From NCBI GenBank assembly GCA_023413185.1, contig JAEZQD010000052.1, positions 1-6,925 of the forward strand: a stretch of DNA of 6,925 bases, in the 5' to 3' direction. A program made the position numbers and the translations under genes. The notes beneath the pieces were generated by a model. The model saw nothing but the letters and a program-made list of their open reading frames with translations. It was not told the origin of the DNA and ran no database searches. How positions within the stretch are numbered: the stretch's first letter is position 1; each line of letters starts with the position of its first letter. Shown here piece by piece: positions 4,985 through 6,925 of this stretch. Source of the DNA: Bacillota bacterium. GTDB taxonomy: Bacteria > Bacillota > Clostridia > Oscillospirales > Ruminococcaceae.

Positions 4985-6118
4985 ATGAAGAGCATTGGCG
5001 CTGCGATTTTGAATTACTTTAAGGCAACAGACAAGCTGTTGCTGTTTTTAACCCTTGTGACGACCGGCTATGGTATGCTGATTCTCGCTGGGGTGTTTGA
5101 TGCGTTTTCTAGCGGTATGCGCGGGCTGTATGTGCAGCTTGCGGGCACCGGCATTGGTATTATTTGTGCGGTTATTTTATCAAAGTTCGACTACAAGCTG
5201 CTTGGCAGGCTGTGGAAGCTGCACGTGCCGCTTGCCTATGCGCTGATGCTGGCAACCTTTTTGTTCGGTTACGGGCGTGCGGGTGCCAGCGGTGACAACC
5301 TGAACTGGATTGCCCTGCCCTTTGGCGCAAGCCTGCAGCCGTCGGAGTTCTTAAAGATTTCGTTTATTCTGTCGTTTGCTTACCACCTTGATAAGGTGAA
5401 GGACAATCTAAATCAACCGCTTACTCTGCTTGCGCTCTGCCTGCATGGCGCAGCACCCGTGCTAACCATCCACTTTCAGGGGGATGACGGCATGGCGGCG
5501 GTGTTTATCTTTATCTTTGCTGCTATGCTGTTTGCGGCAGGGCTTTCGATTCGATACCTGCTTGCGGCAGGCGTGCTCGGGGCCGTTGCGGTTCCCTTGG
5601 CTTGGATGTATGTGCTGACCGAGAGCCAGAAGATGCGATTTTACGCCATATTCACCCCTGGCATTGACCCGCTGGGCGTTGAGTACCAGCAAAACTCCGC
5701 GCTTGTTTCGCTCGGCTCGGGAAGGCTATCGGGCATCGGACTGTTTTCGGACTCGCACCGATTTGTAGATGAGATACAAAACGACTTTATCTTTGCGTTT
5801 ATCGGGGAAGCGTTTGGACTAATCGGCACCATCGCCGCTTTGTGCCTAATCTTCGGTGTGGCAGCAAAGATCTTGTTTATTTCTCGCAGCTGCAAGGATA
5901 CGTTGGGGCAAAGCATCTGCGTGGGCATCTTTGCAATGATTGCTGCACAAACCGTAATTAACGTAGGCATGTGCCTAAAGCTATTGCCCGTTATCGGCAT
6001 TACCCTGCCCTTCTTTTCGAAGGGCGGCTCGTCTATTTTGTCCATCTATCTGGCTATCGGGCTTGCCCTGAGCGTTTATATGCACCAATCGGTTACATTG
6101 TTTTCCGATAAAAAATAA
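4985..6118 (+). CDS. SEDS-family (FtsW/RodA/SpoVE) peptidoglycan polymerase-type membrane protein
   Basis: SEDS proteins polymerise lipid II into glycan strands together with a class B penicillin-binding protein in elongation, division or sporulation. The 377-residue length and about ten hydrophobic segments fit. Family motifs in order are LNWIALPFGASLQPSEF (106-122), QGDDGMA (165-171), QNDFIFAFIGEAFGLIG (265-281) and LLPVIGITLPFFSKGGSS (333-350). The region that usually reads QPDLG with the catalytic Asp reads QGDDG, so an Asp is kept but the Pro is lost. Which paralogue (RodA, FtsW or SpoVE) cannot be told from sequence; no penicillin-binding protein gene is visible beside it. The ATG at 4985 is preferred because GGATGG lies 8 bases upstream; an in-frame ATG at 4973 has no ribosome site. 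It follows a structured leader and its own promoter, and a lipoprotein gene comes 68 bases later without a terminator. Confidence 0.9.
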   Translation: MKSIGAAILNYFKATDKLLLFLTLVTTGYGMLILAGVFDAFSSGMRGLYVQLAGTGIGIICAVILSKFDYKLLGRLWKLHVPLAYALMLATFLFGYGRAGASGDNLNWIALPFGASLQPSEFLKISFILSFAYHLDKVKDNLNQPLTLLALCLHGAAPVLTIHFQGDDGMAAVFIFIFAAMLFAAGLSIRYLLAAGVLGAVAVPLAWMYVLTESQKMRFYAIFTPGIDPLGVEYQQNSALVSLGSGRLSGIGLFSDSHRFVDEIQNDFIFAFIGEAFGLIGTIAALCLIFGVAAKILFISRSCKDTLGQSICVGIFAMIAAQTVINVGMCLKLLPVIGITLPFFSKGGSSILSIYLAIGLALSVYMHQSVTLFSDKK

Positions 6119-6186
6119 GTTACGACTAAGCGCCGCAGCTTTCTATCTACATATAAGCCGTACGACATTAAAAAGGGATGACTGCT

Positions 6187-6925
6187 ATGAAAAAGACAAT
6201 CGCGCTTATTCTTGCAGCACTTATGCTGCTCGCGACACTGCCCGCTTGCGGCAAGATTACAGAGATGGCGGGTGCGGCGTTTACCCAAGAGAAGCAGGAT
6301 GTAACCTTTGTTCAGGCAAATAGTGACGTTACCTGTACCATTACTGGCGAGGCGTATGAGATATACACCGATGTCGTAAAAACACACCCAAATGATTATG
6401 CCGCTTTGCTGCTGTCTTTTGACGAAGTGGACGACGACGCTTTATACAAGATTCGTTTGCATTGCAATGAAAACGGTGACGTGATTGCCGATTGCGAGTC
6501 ACATCTGCCCGATGCGGCAGGGAAAAATGCGACCTATTCATACGATACCGCAGATAACAGCATTGTCGTATCCACACATAATTTAGACATTGATTTGATG
6601 CGGTTTCAGACCTTGCGTGTCAGCATCATTGTTGATTATGATTATAAATACACCAAGGATTATCAGGTTGCGGATATCCTGCTGTCCGACGGAGAGTATG
6701 AAGCCGTTCAATCAAATCAAACGCTGCGCATTGACTTAAATGGCAGTAACGAAGCCGTGATTACCCTAACCGATGATAGCGTCGGCAAGCTATCCGCGCA
6801 ATCTACGGGCGACGGCAATTATCAGCTAAACAACAGTATTAACATTCGGTTTATCTCAAACGACCAGCTGCTTTACCGATTGGACGCAGATGCTTTAAAC
6901 TGGCAGATGTACCCGGAAGGCAATT
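6187..6925 (+). CDS. Lipoprotein of unknown function (3' end beyond window)
   Basis: The frame is open from the ATG at 6187 to the right edge, giving 246 residues without a stop, so the gene is cut by the window. The N-terminus is a lipoprotein signal peptide: KK, a hydrophobic stretch (5-17) and the lipobox LPAC with Cys21 as the predicted lipid anchor. The mature part is acidic and beta-rich with repeated segments such as TCTITGEAYEIYTD (49-62), LRVSIIVDYDYKYTKDY (143-159) and LRIDLNGSNEAVITLTDD (182-199), suggesting an extracellular beta-sandwich protein. I recognise no family and assign no function. AAAAAGGG lies about 9 bases upstream of the start. The 68-base gap to the SEDS gene shows no terminator or convincing promoter, so the two are probably co-transcribed, which would place the protein in envelope work. 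Confidence 0.85.
   Translation, partial: MKKTIALILAALMLLATLPACGKITEMAGAAFTQEKQDVTFVQANSDVTCTITGEAYEIYTDVVKTHPNDYAALLLSFDEVDDDALYKIRLHCNENGDVIADCESHLPDAAGKNATYSYDTADNSIVVSTHNLDIDLMRFQTLRVSIIVDYDYKYTKDYQVADILLSDGEYEAVQSNQTLRIDLNGSNEAVITLTDDSVGKLSAQSTGDGNYQLNNSINIRFISNDQLLYRLDADALNWQMYPEGN

Overview
The window reads as a low-to-medium GC Gram-positive chromosome, most likely a Clostridia/Oscillospiraceae-type Firmicute. This is inferred from the mix of genes: a clostridial-style Fe/Mn superoxide dismutase beginning MNE, a DUF6106-like membrane protein next to acpS, a fused NAD(P)H-hydrate repair enzyme, two lipobox lipoproteins and a SEDS (FtsW/RodA) protein. Strong AGGAGG-type ribosome sites and sigma-A type promoters fit this. 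No transposase, CRISPR array, tRNA or rRNA gene is visible.

Layout. Positions 1-230 hold no credible protein gene. They contain two back-to-back structures that each fold as a four-way junction with no unpaired base at the junction (13-94 and 96-181), followed by a terminator-like hairpin (191-223). The G-U wobbles and the T-run after the hairpin both point to a plus-strand RNA of about 215 nt. I do not recognise it as any named RNA family, and it is the most interesting object here. Next, on the minus strand, come a small GNAT-type acetyltransferase (231-509) with its own promoter and a Mn-type superoxide dismutase (573-1211). A strong terminator (1326-1361) separates these from a four-gene minus-strand cluster, which reads in transcription order: DUF6106-like membrane protein (4614-4075), acpS (4103-3675, overlapping the previous gene), a bifunctional NAD(P)H-hydrate epimerase/dehydratase (3626-2091) and a LolA/YdcC-like lipoprotein (1914-1390).

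The cluster starts from an excellent extended -10 promoter at 4710-4738. About 110 bp away a second good promoter (4822-4850) fires in the opposite direction into a structured leader of about 125 nt, then a SEDS-family membrane protein (4985-6118) and a lipoprotein of unknown function that runs off the right edge (6187-6925).

Functionally the window combines envelope work (SEDS glycan polymerase-type protein, two surface lipoproteins, a small membrane protein), a housekeeping step of lipid synthesis (activation of acyl carrier protein), metabolite repair (damaged NAD(P)H) and oxidative defence (superoxide dismutase). The order acpS - hydrate repair enzyme - lipoprotein resembles the acpS-ydcC neighbourhood of Bacillus, so the minus-strand cluster looks like an ordinary conserved Firmicute locus. 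The unexplained material is the double cloverleaf at the left edge and the structured leader before the SEDS gene.
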